Positions 20,449-32,268 are shown, counted from the stretch's first letter. The stretch is DNA of 64,000 nucleotides from Cordylochernes scorpioides (GCA_030710605.1 CP092870.1:12171408-12235407), one strand, 5' to 3'. The notes: generated by a model from the letters alone, not told the origin. A program made the numbers and translations.

Positions 20449-20619
20449 CAGTTGAACCTCCCTGTAAAGGACACCTAATTGCAAAGCCAAAGTGTCCTTT
20501 AGGGAGAGGTGTCCTCTTACCAGAGAGTTGCTAAATAGTAGAAATGGTAATTTCACAACTGAAAACTGTCCTTGAGAGGTGTCCTTTAGTGTGAGTGTCC
20601 TCTCATGGAGGTTCTACTG
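20449..20619. repeat. MITE M2, full-length copy
   Basis: TA-flanked, TIRs CAGTTGAACCTCCCTGTAAA and tcatggaggttctactg. It lies upstream of the coiled-coil gene's start exon. Confidence 0.9.
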
Positions 20620-20681
20620 TATATAGAGATAGTGTGCCTTGTATATTTAAGGTCTTGACACCAAGTAGCCTTGAACAAATA

Positions 20682-20905
20682 CATATGGGGGAATGTGGAA
20701 TATCTACCTTCCTTCTAAAGGTAAATTGGATCATAAGAGGTAATAATTTACGTTTTGTATAATGGGGTTGTGTTGATAAATATATAGTAAATATATATGG
20801 GGGAATGTGGAATATCTACCTTCCTTCTAAAGGTAAATTGGATCATAAGAGGTAATAATTTACTTTTTGTACAATGGGGTTGTGTTGATAAATTGTACCT
20901 TTCAA
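20682..20905. repeat. Two-copy tandem duplication, 112-bp period
   Basis: The segment gggggaatgtggaatatcta starts at 20687 and again at 20799; the copies are nearly identical over their length, so the duplication is recent. Confidence 0.85.
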
Positions 20906-21130
20906 TGTCCACCTCCATATTTACTGCATGTGCTGTGGCAGTGCATATGCATAAAGCAAATGTGTACTCTTCATCTCAAATTTGAAACTAAAGTTCATTT
21001 TTGTGAATTTCATTGTTACATGAATGTGTAGGAGACAATGCAATTAGGTTTTTGCTAAAACAGGCACAGTGGATGTTCTAGGTATGCAGGCTTACAAATG
21101 CCTGTCACCCCATTGCACCAGATTATATAC

Positions 21131-21627
21131 CCTCATTGCCAAAATTTAAGGGAGTTTCACATATTTTGATGTTGCGGTCATCTATTTTATTTTTAAAGAG
21201 ACAGAGGCAATTTTGTTCACACACTTGGTTATCTTGTGTGTCTTCAATAAAGGTCACTGTAATATCTTTCAGAGTTATTGTCTGAATCCTGATATACATG
21301 GTAAAAGGTACAACTTCCTTAAGTTTTCTATGAAAAAAAGACACTTCGGCCAGTTAGAGTTTTTATTTTTCTCAACGTTTTGACAAAAATCTTTTGACTT
21401 CGTCAGGAGAAGTAAATAAAAATAAAGCATTTGGCAAGGCGTAAAAATTTGTAACGCCTTGCCAAATGCTTTATTTTTATTTACTTCTCCTGACGAAGAC
21501 AAAAGATTTTTGTCGAAACGTTGAGAAAATAAAAAACTCTAACTGGCCGAAGTGTCTTTTTTTCATAGAAATATGAATGCCGGTCAGGCAACCCCTAACT
21601 TCCTTAAGTTTTGTCCATGAATGTAGA
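21131..21627. repeat. Tc1-type MITE T1, interrupted by a long palindrome
   Basis: Family T1 has inverted ends of the type CTCATGGACAAAACTTAAGG. Other copies lie at 26036, 30791, 46349 and 59961. Here the right end is interrupted at 21326 by a 250-bp palindrome; the sequence aacttccttaagtttt flanks the insertion on both sides (21310-21325 and about 21597-21612). Confidence 0.75.
21326..21596. repeat. Long palindrome with hammerhead-like cores (family H2)
   Basis: Arms of about 110 bp, nearly perfect, are centred near 21450 (cctgacgaag..gacaaaagatttttgtc..gaaacgttgag in one arm and its complement in the other). On the plus strand at 21485-21527 a stem-I pair UUCUC/GAGAA, CUGACGA, a 7-bp stem II and GAAAC..GUU are arranged as in a hammerhead, except for one extra A before stem II. 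A related arm is at 37600-37720. Confidence 0.75.
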
Positions 21628-21815
21628 TCCCTCTCAGGAGTGAATGCTGTAGATGTGATTCATGTGAACATCAATGTCTGTGAGCTTATTGTATCTCAGT
21701 AGAAACTCTCTGAAGAGATAAATTAAGTCCTAGAGGTAAAATGTCCCCTTCTGAAGAGCAGCCAATTGGCAAAAAAATTGATAATTTTATCAAGAAAAAT
21801 TGTCCTTTGTATATA

Positions 21816-21972
21816 CAGTTAAACCGGTCTATAGCGCCCCCTCTTGGGGCTCACCAAAATAGGGTGCTATAGACAGGTCACTTTTAATGTAAAATGTTTA
21901 CATTTTAATGTTTAAAATTGGGCGCTATAGAGAGGAAAGCGCTATTTAGAGGGGGCGCTATAGACAGGTTAT
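21816..21972. repeat. MITE M1, right end mutated
   Basis: The left end is TA-CAGTTAAACCGGTCTATAG; the right end stops at gctatagacaggtt and then diverges. Confidence 0.85.
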
Positions 21973-22004
21973 AAGTTAATACAAAGCAATAACATGCCAT
22001 CTAT

Positions 22005-22600
22005 AAATAACAATTGAAAAGATTAAGACGCGAATGTTTCTTTTCACAAATAAATCAAACTTCCACTGTCCTTACTGCGATGAAAAATATTGGGTGGGCT
22101 TGGCTCATCAGTGGTGAACCCTCCCAGCGATTTCACCAATTTAATCTACCAGACTGTTTCTTTAGAGCTCCAATACTATATTGGTTATTCTGCTTTTATA
22201 TGCTACACTGAAGGGTGGAATATTAGAAATGGTATTTAAGCAAACTATGGACATAAGTGTTTTCATGTTTTCATTTGTTATATATATATGTGTGTCTACT
22301 CATTGAGGTTCTACTGAATAACAAAAATCCGAAACTATTAAAGACACGTAAGATTCTTTTTAAAAATAAACAATTTCTACTGTCCTTACTGCAATGGAAA
22401 AATTAGTGGCTCATTAGTGGTGAACCCTCCCAGTGGTTTCGCCAGTTTACAGTAAGCCAGGCCCTCCCATTAATTTTTACATTGCAGTAAGGACAGTAGA
22501 AATTGTTTATTTTTAAAAAGAATCATACGTGTCTATAATAGTTTCGAATTTTGATAACAGATAGCGCTAATGCATTATATAATAACAAAAATTTTTGTTG
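22005..22600. repeat. Inverted repeat family Q
   Basis: A single arm at 22005-22205 and an inverted pair at 22320-22560 share agattctttttaaaaataaa, tactgtccttactgcaatgg and ggtgaaccctcccagtggtt. Another copy is at 41540-41885 and a fragment near 18215. No coding potential; a non-autonomous fold-back element is likely. Confidence 0.75.
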
Positions 22601-22866
22601 TGGAATATTTATTTTAGACGTTTAAGAAGATTCATAATTAAAAATAATAATAATAATAATTCAAATATGTTACATGTTTAAAATAATGTTCAATTTTATC
22701 TATAGATGGTCAAACAATCCCATGCCATCAGCATACCATGAAAGACCAACATTTTCTAAGTGGGTGTACTTCATAACAAATATTAATTTTAGAAAATTTT
22801 TAAAAAGTGACAATTTTTCATGTATCTTTAGTCTTAAAAAATATCAAGAATATAGTACAAAAGGGA

Positions 22867-23020
22867 TGAGGCACAATTTGGATTATAGATTATAAAACAC
22901 AAGGTAATAAGACCAAATCCAAATAAATAATTCATTAAGTACTATTGTCTAAAGATGGTAACAAAACGATGTTATCGAAACGTCACACACTATTTATTTG
23001 GAAATTTGGTCCTTGTGTTT
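22867..23020. repeat. Palindromic family P, short copy
   Basis: Both ends carry the family phrase (ggcacaatttggattataga, and atttggtccttgtgtttata) around a shortened centre. Confidence 0.75.
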
Positions 23021-23835
23021 ATAGTACAAAAGTGAAATTGTACTTAATTGTGAAATTGTAAGTAGGCTCTACTTATATTGTCAATCTTTGTGTGTGAATA
23101 TGTGTGTGATATGCTTTAAATTCTTTATAAATATATCTCTACACTTTCACACCAGTTATTAAAAAAAAATAATATTTTTTACAAATCTCTATCAGCGCAG
23201 ATAAATAAAATGAGAGCGAATATATCATCTGAAACTAATTCCGAATAATGTTCTAGACACCACATAAAGATATTAGAAATATCATTGGGATTAAATAACG
23301 AACATACCTTTAAATATAGGCAAACGAAATTTTAAAAATGAAGAAGAAATATTACACAGTAAACACTTCAAAAGTAGAGGCAAAATGTATATAAACAATC
23401 GGTTACTAGGCAACAGTGAGGATCATCAAAGAAACATTTCTAAAAATTCCTTTTATTTAACCATTTAAAATAATCATTAAACTGTTGTAAAACCTAAAAT
23501 AAACCGAAATTAAAAATAATAATCAATTCTTCTTTTTGCCTTCATATGAACAATATTTTTATTTTATAGGTGTTAGTATATTAAAATATTTCTCTCATAA
23601 TTAAAATGAGTCAATAGCTGATTTGATTAAATTAAGGCATTTATATGGCCTATAAATATTTTAATGTTTGAAAATTTGTAACCTACTTAAAATTATATAG
23701 CGGAAGAAATAAAAATACTAAACGAGAGCATTAAAAATTCAAGTTGATAAAATCTGGCAACCCTGCTCACTCGTGGCCTCTTTTCGTCGGCTACAGTATT
23801 CGTTGACATTTCTTTGAAGGCTCTTTCCTTGTAAC
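23021..23835 (+). promoter_or_regulatory. Upstream region of the HSD17B12-like gene
   Basis: The 800 bp before the ATG at 23836 contain no repeat I can assign until a more GC-rich patch at 23755-23835. A pyrimidine run ctctttccttg at 23821-23831 just before the ATG could lie at or near a transcription start, but no TATA box is evident. Promoter assignment is by position only. Confidence 0.3.
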
Positions 23836-24064
23836 ATGTCATCCATTATATTGGACAAAATGGCTAGTAGTGAGACAGTTTTGTCTCTTGCAAATAATAT
23901 CAATAAAAATTTTCGTTACTATGAAGCAATTTTTGCATTTATCGGTTTAATATATACAGGAACTCTGACTGCTAAGTTAACTAGGAGGATTTTAAATGGC
24001 CTCCGTGTTTTTGTATTGGCAAGAATTCTTAAAAAGAATCTGAGACAATATGGAAAATGGGCAG
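23836..24064 (+). CDS. HSD17B12: HSD17B12-like exon 1: membrane anchor
   Basis: From the ATG at 23836 this exon encodes 76 residues plus one base and ends at G|GTAAGT. It holds the predicted membrane segment at about residues 31-48 and ends with LRQYGKWA, immediately N-terminal to VVTGATDG of exon 2 after a 15.1-kb intron. A second in-frame ATG occurs nine codons later and could be used. Confidence 0.9.
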
Positions 24065-24737
24065 GTAAGTTCAATTTGCATCTCTTATAATCGCAAAATA
24101 AACCTAAGTACATTATTTTTAAATCTTGTTTTCAAAACATAAAGTTATATATAACTCGTATATAATGTATATCAGCATAAAAGTAATGTATAAACGATAT
24201 TATATAAATTGTAAATAGATATTTTTTATTAAAAGTCATTTAAATCAATTTGGGAAGTTATGACAAATCTGTCATCGATGCGATGACATTTAACGACTTA
24301 TGCAGCTTGAGATATGAAACATTTTGGATTTGCTTTTTCTTTCCTGAAAATCATATGCTCAACAAGTTATTTCAATGCATTCCAATTGTAGTTAATAAAC
24401 TACCTCAAGGCCCAATAATTACTTTACACAGATGTGTGGGAAGGATTGGTAGGAAAGGAACACATCAACTTTGAGTCATTTAAATTGACAAATGAAGGAA
24501 ATACACCATCAAAAGGTGTATTAAAAGTGGAAGGAATATGACACAGTAACTCAGATGTTCTAAGAATCTAACAACAGGACTGAGAGGCTGTTTCAACCAT
24601 ACATATATCCAAGAGGTCTGGAATGACCTAGTGAACTACTCTGGGTCAACACAAGTAGAATTCAACATTTTTTCATATTTTTCTCATTGCAATAGTCACA
24701 CTATAAAATTAATAAACTTACATAGACTATAAAACTT
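24065..24737. other. HSD17B12-like intron 1, 5' part
   Basis: No exon or recognised repeat; a short frame at 24250-24474 has no family signature. Confidence 0.4.
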
Positions 24738-24935
24738 CAAATAAAAAGGCATATATTGGATCAAAATATAATTTATTTTACCAATATTTAATTTGGCTGA
24801 ATGCCAACCTTTATCAAGATATTATAACATTTTAAAGTGCCTTATAATACCTTGATAAAGGTTGGCATTCAGTCAACTGAAATATAGGTAAAATAAAATG
24901 ATATTTTGATCCAATATATCCCTTTTTATTTAAAG
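24738..24935. repeat. Palindrome, arms about 85 bp
   Basis: The phrase tgaatgccaacctttatcaa at about 24796 is repeated in reverse complement at about 24850, and the outer ends (attggatcaaaata / tattttgatccaat) pair as well. No motif beyond the inverted repeat. Confidence 0.8.
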
Positions 24936-25433
24936 ATTTATTTATGGATTGCTCTATTTTCAAAATTATATAGACCATATAAAGACTTTCAAATTTATAA
25001 CCTAGAAAATATTTTGTTAAAACATTAATCTCTTCAAAAAAAAAAGTAAAAAAAAAGTCATGGCCATTTTTTTGTTTTCCACATAAGTGGTATAACTTGT
25101 CCCAAGAAAAATTCCAAGAATTACGGGCCCACAACTGATATAAGAGAGGGGGATCCTCCCCCAGAACTGTGCCCCAGGGTGGGGCAATAGTGATGGGGCA
25201 AACTGGATTGGAAGCCCCTGGATAACATCCGAGGGGCCATAAATACCAGATAACGGAGTATTACTAAATACAACGTCGCAATCACCCTTACTACATATTT
25301 ATCTAGAACTACAGCCCAGTCTGTCCTTGTAGTCTTATTATAATTTTACCATCATTTTATTATTCATTATATTAGCAGCTTATTTCATACTATTTATGCT
25401 TAATAATAACTTTTGACTTTTTAAATTTACATA
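24936..25433. other. Intron 1 sequence, no recognised element
   Basis: It holds A-rich runs at 25040-25060 and a short GC-rich patch near 25150-25200 but no repeat family or exon that I recognise. Confidence 0.4.
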
Positions 25434-25608
25434 CAATAGAAACTTCCTGTAAAGGACACCTAATTACAGAGCTAAAGTGTCCTTTAGGGAGAATGGTCCT
25501 CTTACTGAAGAGTTGATAAATAGTAAAAATGGTAATTTTGCAAATTAAAACTGTCTTTTGTAGAGAGGTGTCCTCTAGCAGGAGTGTCCTCTCATGGAGG
25601 TTCTACTG
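25434..25608. repeat. MITE M2, full-length copy
   Basis: TA-flanked, ends CAATAGAAACTTCCTGTAAA and tcatggaggttctactg. Confidence 0.85.
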
Positions 25609-25711
25609 TAAATATTTATCTAGATGGCACTTCCGTGGAGCACAAATCTCCTATTTGCCTTTGAATAAAATAAATATTGGTAGCTCTCATTAGAAGAGTT
25701 ATAAAGTGAAA

Positions 25712-25939
25712 TATAAACACAAGGTAATAAGACCAAATCCAAATAAATAGTGTGTGACATTTCGGTAACAGCATTGTTACCATCTTCAGACAAAAGTACT
25801 GAATGTACTGTATGTCATTTAGTACTTTTGTCTGAAGATGGTAACAACGCTGTTACCGAAACCTCACACACTATTTATTTATTTGGATTTGGTCTTATTA
25901 CCTTGTGTTTATAATCTATTATCCAAATTGTGCCTTATC
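25712..25939. repeat. Palindromic family P, reference copy
   Basis: Two arms of about 105 bp meet near 25812. The outer ends read aacacaaggtaataagacca and its complement. In each arm a CTGAAGA, one base, a 7-bp stem GGTAACA/TGTTACC with ACGC loop, then GAAAC (25832-25862) stand in the order of a hammerhead ribozyme core. Copies: 16603, 17905, 22867, 26843, 33528, 34981, 43488, 44148, 47519. No ORF. Confidence 0.85.
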
Positions 25940-26035
25940 AATTGAAATATATGTATAGGTACACAGATAGGCTGTATATTGGGGGAGTTAGCTAGAAACT
26001 TCACAGCACTTAAACCTCTGTAGGTCTATCTCTAT

Positions 26036-26209
26036 ATACACCCATGGACATAACTTTAGAAAGTTGTACCTTTTAGCATGTATTTCGAGATTCAGACAAT
26101 AACTCTAACCTTTATTGAAGACACACGAGTTAACCAAATGCTCTGGGTCTCCTTCAACAAATAGACAGCCAGACACACCAAATATGAAACTTCCTTGAGT
26201 GTATATAAA
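26036..26209. repeat. MITE T1, complete but diverged
   Basis: Ends cacccatggacataacttta and gaaacttccttgagtgt are decayed versions of the family TIRs; the inner part cctttattgaagacacacga matches the other copies in reverse orientation. Confidence 0.7.
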
Positions 26210-26257
26210 TAATTTTAAAACAATTGTGATTGATAAATATAATCAAAATTTTTAATA

Positions 26258-26431
26258 CAGTAGAACTTCCCTTTAGTAGACACCCATCTAGCAGACACCT
26301 CTCCACAAAGGACAGTTTACATTTGCAAAATTACCATTTTTACAATTTAGCAACTCTCCGGTAAGAGGACACCTCTCTCTAAAAAACACTTTGGCTCTGC
26401 AATTAGGTGTCCTTTACAGGGAGGTTCAACT
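26258..26431. repeat. MITE M2, reverse-oriented copy
   Basis: Left TA and CAGTAGAACTTCCCTTTAG; right end cctttacagggaggttcaac with the terminal TA lost. Confidence 0.8.
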
Positions 26432-26842
26432 TTGATTTTCTGTATGGTATATCTTTTCGCAGTTTCCAAGCTTGTTCGACTTGTATAAATGAAGCTGGTT
26501 CAGCTTCATGTTGACATTTCCACTTTCCTCTTGTACCCCATCACGTAACTCCTTATCAATAGGTCAATAGGAAGATTGTCTCTTTCAATCACCTTCAAGT
26601 TTTTGGTATTGTCAAAGAACAATAGTAAGCAGCAATTGTGTTACAAGTACGTCTCAAAACTGTTTCCACATTAATTCATTCAATTTGAGCATTTTCCATT
26701 ACAATTTTAAGACTTGAAACACAAAGTAAAAAGACCAAATCTAAATAAATTATATGTGATGTTTTGGTAACAACACTGAAATTTGACACCTTATTTATTT
26801 AGATTTTGTCTTTTTTTTACCTTATGTTTCTAGTCTATAATC
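26432..26842. other. Intron 1; contains a degenerate P copy at 26712-26832
   Basis: The P remnant keeps the outer ends (acacaaagtaaaaagacca and tttttttaccttatgtttct) but most of the centre is gone. The rest is unassigned. Confidence 0.5.
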
Positions 26843-27080
26843 CAAAAACACAAGGTAATAAGACCATATCCAAATAAATAAATATTGTGTGGCGTGTCGG
26901 TAACAGCATTGTTACCATCTTCAGACAAAAATACTGAATGTACTGTATGTCATTCAGTACTTTTATCTGAAGATGGTAACAACGCTGTTACCGAAATGCC
27001 ACACAATATTTATTTATTTGGATTTGATCTTATTACCTTGTGTTTATAATCTATAATCCAAATTGTGCCTTATTATAATC
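26843..27080. repeat. Palindromic family P, copy
   Basis: Near-complete copy with both arms and the GGTAACA stem in each. Confidence 0.85.
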
Positions 27081-27263
27081 CAAAAATTGTACCTAATCAA
27101 TTTAAAGACTTTTTGTGCAGCTTGATATTGGTGGGATTATTTAAACTCAATATTTTTTTCATATCTTTTAAAAGGTTGGAAATTTGGGTGTTCACACCTT
27201 ACTAAAAGAGACTTCATTCGCTATTTGACAGATTTTTTCTATTATCAGTTCATTTGAATAACT

Positions 27264-27640
27264 TCTTCTTCTTCTTTCTTATCTTCACTCAATCATATTA
27301 GGGTGTGCTGGGGATTAGTAGAGCTCATCAATGGATGAGCCAATCCAGTCAGAATGACAACTGTCATGATTGGGTGAAGTAGAATGTGTCTGCCTTCATC
27401 AGTGGCAGGCCGACTTAGCTCCAAAAGAAATGGCCGCCTCTGACCTGAGGAACAGATGCCTTGTGCAGCCGCTCATACATATGGAGTACAAACTCTGCTC
27501 ATCCTGTATACCTGGATCAGGAGTCGTAACAGGGTACTATCAGCTGGGCCAGCTGAGCCCAGGTTTTTTAGTGAGCTTGTTACAGCTCCCCCTCCTCCTT
27601 TTTCATCCGGGCTTGGGACCGGCAAGGGCAGAGTTAAATC
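27264..27640 (-). mobile_element. Family D repeat, copy 4
   Basis: The copy includes the longer internal version (gagctcatcaatggatgag). Small frames inside it are family artefacts, not genes. Confidence 0.75.
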
Positions 27641-28204
27641 ACTCATTAGGATTCAAGGTTAATTTAGGTTTTATAAGTAAGAAATTTGAATGAGTTTATA
27701 CATTTACCTAACACAGACAGGTAAGAACATCTCTGAAAACTGGCCCATGAATCCGTGCCAATCCAACAATGCTGAATTTCTGTCCTAGGTTGCCACATTA
27801 CTTGGCATCTGGGTAATTTTGTTGTTTTAAGATAGCGCTGTTATTTTTAATCAAGATGGCTTCAGACAACTTTTCCTTATTATTATCTCACAAGGTCATG
27901 AGGAATATATTTATAGATCAAATTTACAATCTTGGAAGGGTTGCCATATAGGTTGAGGCTTCCATACATTCCAGGAGGATCTCCGGTGAGGCCTCTCTGT
28001 TCCTGTAGATGGTACACTGTGGGAAGACACTATCTTGGAAAAGGAGTTGTAAGGCTACCAGTTTTGAATCTGGGAATACAGGTTTCTCTGTCTATTAGTC
28101 CTTCCTGGATTTTGGTTTAAATACCAATGACAAGATGTCAAGTCCTGTATATTTGCCTGGATGATTTTTTTTTTGTATTAGGCCTTATTTTTTTGTATCT
28201 ATAT
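27641..28204. other. Intron 1 sequence, unassigned
   Basis: No exon or repeat family recognised. The frame at 27932-28120 has no signature. Confidence 0.4.
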
Positions 28205-28205
28205 A

Positions 28206-28365
28206 CAGTTAAACCTGTCTATAGCTCTCCCTCTAAATACCGCCCTATTTTAATTGCGTAGTACGATGTGATTTACAATAAAAGTGCCCTGTCTATAGCA
28301 CCCCCTCTCTATAGCACCCTATTTTGGTGAGTCCCAAGAGAGGGCGCTATAGACAGGTTTAACTA
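28206..28365. repeat. MITE M1, reverse-oriented copy
   Basis: Left TA-CAGTTAAACCTGTCTATAGC; right end gacaggtttaacta with a mutated terminus. Confidence 0.85.
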
Positions 28366-28564
28366 TTTTGGTGGCATTTGAAGGATTTTAAATCAAGGTC
28401 TTAGTAAGGTATTGCTGCTGATTTTGTAAGTACATCTGCTGTTGTCATTGCCTTTTAATCCTATGTGGGATGGGATCTACTGGATCTGTCTCTGTGAAGT
28501 TTGTCCAAATTCATTGCAGTTTCCTTAAAGGACATTTTAGAGCTGGTTTAACAGATTTGTAGTA

Positions 28565-28908
28565 CTCCGCCTTTGCCGGTCCCAAGCCCACATGAAAAAG
28601 GAGGAGAGGGAGCACTAACAAGCTCACTAAAAAACCTGGGTTCAGCTGGCCCGGCTGATAGTACACTGTAATCCAGGGATACAGAATGAGCAGTGTTTGT
28701 ACTCCATGTTAGGCGCAGCTGCACATGGCGTCTGTTCCTCATGTCAGAAGCAGCCATTTCTTTCGGAGCTAAGTTGGCCTGCCACTGAGTAGTGCTCCCA
28801 GTCTTAATGACAAAGGCAGACTCATTCTACTTCATCCAGTCATGATGGTTGTCAAAACTTGATACCCTAATATGATTGAGTGGAGATAAGAAAGAAGAAG
28901 AAGACTTG
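28565..28908 (+). mobile_element. Family D repeat, copy 5
   Basis: In this orientation the plus strand ends tgattgagtggagataagaa followed by a GAA-rich tail at about 28895-28912, the presumed 3' end of the retrotransposed RNA. Confidence 0.75.
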
Positions 28909-29370
28909 TAGTACTGACACTGAGACTTGACAACTATGTTTTGCTGTTTGTTTTAAAAATAGTGGGCTATATATCTGGATGACATTTCATTTATTACAGT
29001 TAGTCTGAAAGGAAATGAGAGAAAAATTCTAGCCTTTTACCAAATACAGTTACACCAACACTTAAGCAACAACCAGGCCAAATGGGTAAACATTGCCCAA
29101 CCCTTTGGTCATCCCTCCCAGTTGAGGAAACTAGAGAGAGTGATCCCTGGTGGTGATAACCACTCAGAGCGGATTGAGGAAGTTTTTAAAAAATTACTTC
29201 AATGTCTTCTCTCCTGCTTCTGGAAGATGTCCAAAAGGGCTCTTTCACTTTGTAAATCTGAAGTCAAAATGCCTCTACATGTGTAGAGATCAGATCATCT
29301 ATGGTTATCATGACTACCTGTACCTTTTTATTATTAAAGTAATAAAAAAAAAATGGAGAGAGATGCTCTA
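28909..29370. other. Intron 1 sequence, unassigned
   Basis: No recognised element before the T-rich tail of the next SINE. Confidence 0.4.
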
Positions 29371-29620
29371 TTTCTTTTTTTTTTTATTATTATTATTATT
29401 ATCATCCCTAATACAGGGTACATGGTGGGGGTAGTATGCAACTGCTCTCACTGTAACTGCACCACATGTTTATACAGGTAGATATTTGGTTACTTGCACT
29501 TGCTGGTGGGGTTGAACTTTTACAAGAATCAGGGGCCATTGGAGCATTTTTTGGGATTCAATCCCAGGTCGTAGTGGTTGAAAACCAATGGATCAGACCA
29601 CCCTTCCACCGACCCCCTAT
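29371..29620 (-). mobile_element. tRNA-headed SINE, family S, copy 4
   Basis: Minus-strand copy with T-rich/(ATT)n tail at 29371-29402 and diverged head (gggattcaatcccag B box). Internal deletions shorten it to about 250 bp. Confidence 0.8.
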
Positions 29621-30295
29621 TCTATTCCTGAACACATTCAACAACAAATTTTATAATATGAAGGGATCAAAATGATGCAATATCATGGGAGGATTGACCT
29701 CAGCTGCTGTCACTTCCTCTCAGCCATGACGCAGCGAGATGTGTTCCCCGGGTCAGAGGGTCTTTATATAAAAAGTCTTATTTTTTCAGCCTTAACAGTA
29801 AACTATAACTGAAATAAAATATCTGCACACACAGTAAAAATTATGAATGAATTAGTATTTATGTACCCACTGAGGAGACTGGCAATTCTGACACCAAGCC
29901 AGAGATAGGTTGAGCAATCTTTTTCAAAAATAAATAGCCTTGGTATTTTGGAAAATAGCTCCTATTAATTGTGATGGAAGAGGGAAATTCTTGAGTTTAG
30001 AAACAATGGTTTTTATTGATTGATGCAGGGAGATAAAAGTTTTTTTTTTTTTTCAACTTTTGAAGTTGCCTCAAAAACCTGTCCACAATTAAACTAATGG
30101 ATTGGGATTTGATGGCCTCCAGCAAAAAAAACTGACCAGGTAACATCAATAAGAGTTTTAGAAACAATGACACACTGGGACCATAGTCGGATAAACTGCA
30201 CTTACAAAGCCTGGTAGCAGTTGAATTTCCTAAGATTGGAGAATGGGGGTCTGGTAACACCCAACCACCCAATTAAACTTATAGAGACTGGGATA
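29621..30295. other. Intron 1 sequence, unassigned
   Basis: No element recognised. Confidence 0.4.
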
Positions 30296-30606
30296 TTGAT
30301 GAGCAGTAACAAGCTCACCAAAAAACCTGGACTCAGCTGGCCCGGCTGATAGTACCCTGTAAAGGCTCCTGATCCAGGTATACAGGATGAGCAGCGTTTG
30401 TATTCCATGTTAGGAGCACCTGCACTTGGCGTCTGTTCCTCATGTCAGAGGCGGCCATTTCTTCTGTACCTAAGTCGGCCTGCCACTGAGTAGTGCTCCC
30501 AGTCTTATTAAACAAAGATAAAAACATTCTACTTCACCCACACCATCAACAAGCTCTACAAGCTTGATACACTAATATGATTGAGTGGAGATAAGAAAGA
30601 AGAAGA
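30296..30606 (+). mobile_element. Family D repeat, copy 6
   Basis: 5'-truncated relative to longer members; the 3' end gattgagtggagataagaaa and GAAGAAG tail are intact. Confidence 0.75.
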
Positions 30607-30629
30607 GGATATTGTGTTGATTCAGTATT

Positions 30630-31020
30630 AGAACAAACCTGGATTATAGCAAACCTTCCCATATAATGAACATAAATAATTCCCATTTTTATATATTATA
30701 ATATTGCAAACCATGGTTATATAGTGAACCAAAGATATAATCCCATTGTGCTTTGCTAATGTGAGGTTTTACTGTTTGTAATTGGATTTACACTCATTGG
30801 ACAAAACTTAAGGAAGTGCAAAGTCTTTGATGTCTGCCAGTAGTCTATAATATATATATATATTTTTTTTTTAAAGGAGACACAGAGGCAATTTTGTTCA
30901 CACTTGGTTATCTTATATGTCTTCAATAAAAGTCACTGTATATCAAATATATTAGAGTTACTTGTCTGAATCCTGATACATGCTAAAATGTACAACTTCC
31001 TTAAATTTTGTCCATGAGGG
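30630..31020. repeat. Tigger-like remnant and MITE T1
   Basis: 30630-30780 resembles the 'gttataac' pogo-type MITE seen better at 62848-62990. 30791-31020 is a T1 copy with ends cactcattggacaaaactta and ccttaaattttgtccatgag. Confidence 0.65.
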
Positions 31021-31360
31021 TATGTATATAAGTCACTTCCTCCAATATAAAAAAGAAGACATGGGAACAAAATGTTGATGTATGGCGTAACCCTGGAGAT
31101 CTAAGGATACCTACAACAACAACACCTAATTAAAAGTTTTTCCTCCACTTCAAGGCCAGTGATTGGCTGGGACAATTAGATGGAATTGCCCAGTATAGTA
31201 ACATCTCTCTGGACTACACAGCAAGCACAGAAATTGCCTGAAGGAAAATTTTTAGCTTCAGGAATTTTGTGTTCACTGCAAAATTGTGGGAAGGAAGGTA
31301 AATTCATATATAAAATATTGAATTATTATAAACAAAATTTTTAAAATTTATTAACTACAA

Positions 31361-31705
31361 TGGGAGTCAGTGGAAGGATGGTCTAAACCCTTGGTTTTCA
31401 ACTGCTACAACCTGGGATCGAATCCAGCTTTGGGCACTTTTTTTTCTAATAATAAAAAAATGCTCCAATGACCCCTGATTCTTGCAAAAGTCCAACCCCA
31501 CCAGCGAGTGCAAATAACCAAATGTGGCTCTGGCATATTTGTAAGTGCATGTGTGTAAGTGTAAGTCAAACAAATGTGTAAGTCAAACAGCTTTTCACAT
31601 GTGTAGATATATGGTGTACTTACAGTAAAAGCAGTTGTCAACTTCAACCCATCATTATTATCATGGCCTGTACCACATTAACTAGGGATAATAATTTTTA
31701 AAAAG
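31361..31705 (+). mobile_element. tRNA-headed SINE, family S, copy 5
   Basis: Full-length plus-strand copy with a decayed head (ggatcgaatccagc) and an internal duplication around 31545-31580 (aagtgtaagtcaaacaaatg). Tail is short and A-rich. Confidence 0.8.
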
Positions 31706-32057
31706 TTAACTACAATATCATGTTCTTTATAAGCCTAGTATTTTAAATGGAATTTATTAATTTGGGATTTAAAGTTAGGTTGGTTATAAGAGTAGTTGGT
31801 TATTTTAAAAAATGTATAGTTTGTTATAACAATGGTATTTTCAATGGAATAGAATTGGGGATTACCTTAGGTTTGTTATAAGGAAAGGTTCGCTATATAT
31901 CCCAGGTTTGTATTAGCAGGATTTTACTGTATATTTAATCACAAAATTTGAAAAAAAAAATAGTCTTTTGCCGATTGTATGGAATTTTGTCAACTTGCAT
32001 TGTCATCAGGTTTGAGCAAGTATACCAAATATCAGACTACTAGGTGCTCTGTAAGTA

Positions 32058-32234
32058 CAGTTAAACCTGTCTATAGCGCCCCCTCTTGGGACTCACCAAA
32101 ATAGGGTACTATAGAGAGGGAGTGCTATAGACAGATCATTTTTAATGTAAAATGTTTACATTTTAAAGTTTAAAATCGGACGCTATAGAGAGGGAGGCAC
32201 TATTTAGAGGGGGCGCTATAGACAGGTTTAACTG
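32058..32234. repeat. MITE M1 with proven TA target duplication
   Basis: The filled site reads gtaagTA-element-TAtattaaa; the uninterrupted repeat copy at about 32706 reads gtaagtatattaaa. This fixes both ends and the 177-bp length. Confidence 0.95.
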
Positions 32235-32268
32235 TATATTAAAAATTGATTAAAAGATTTGTTTAGAC

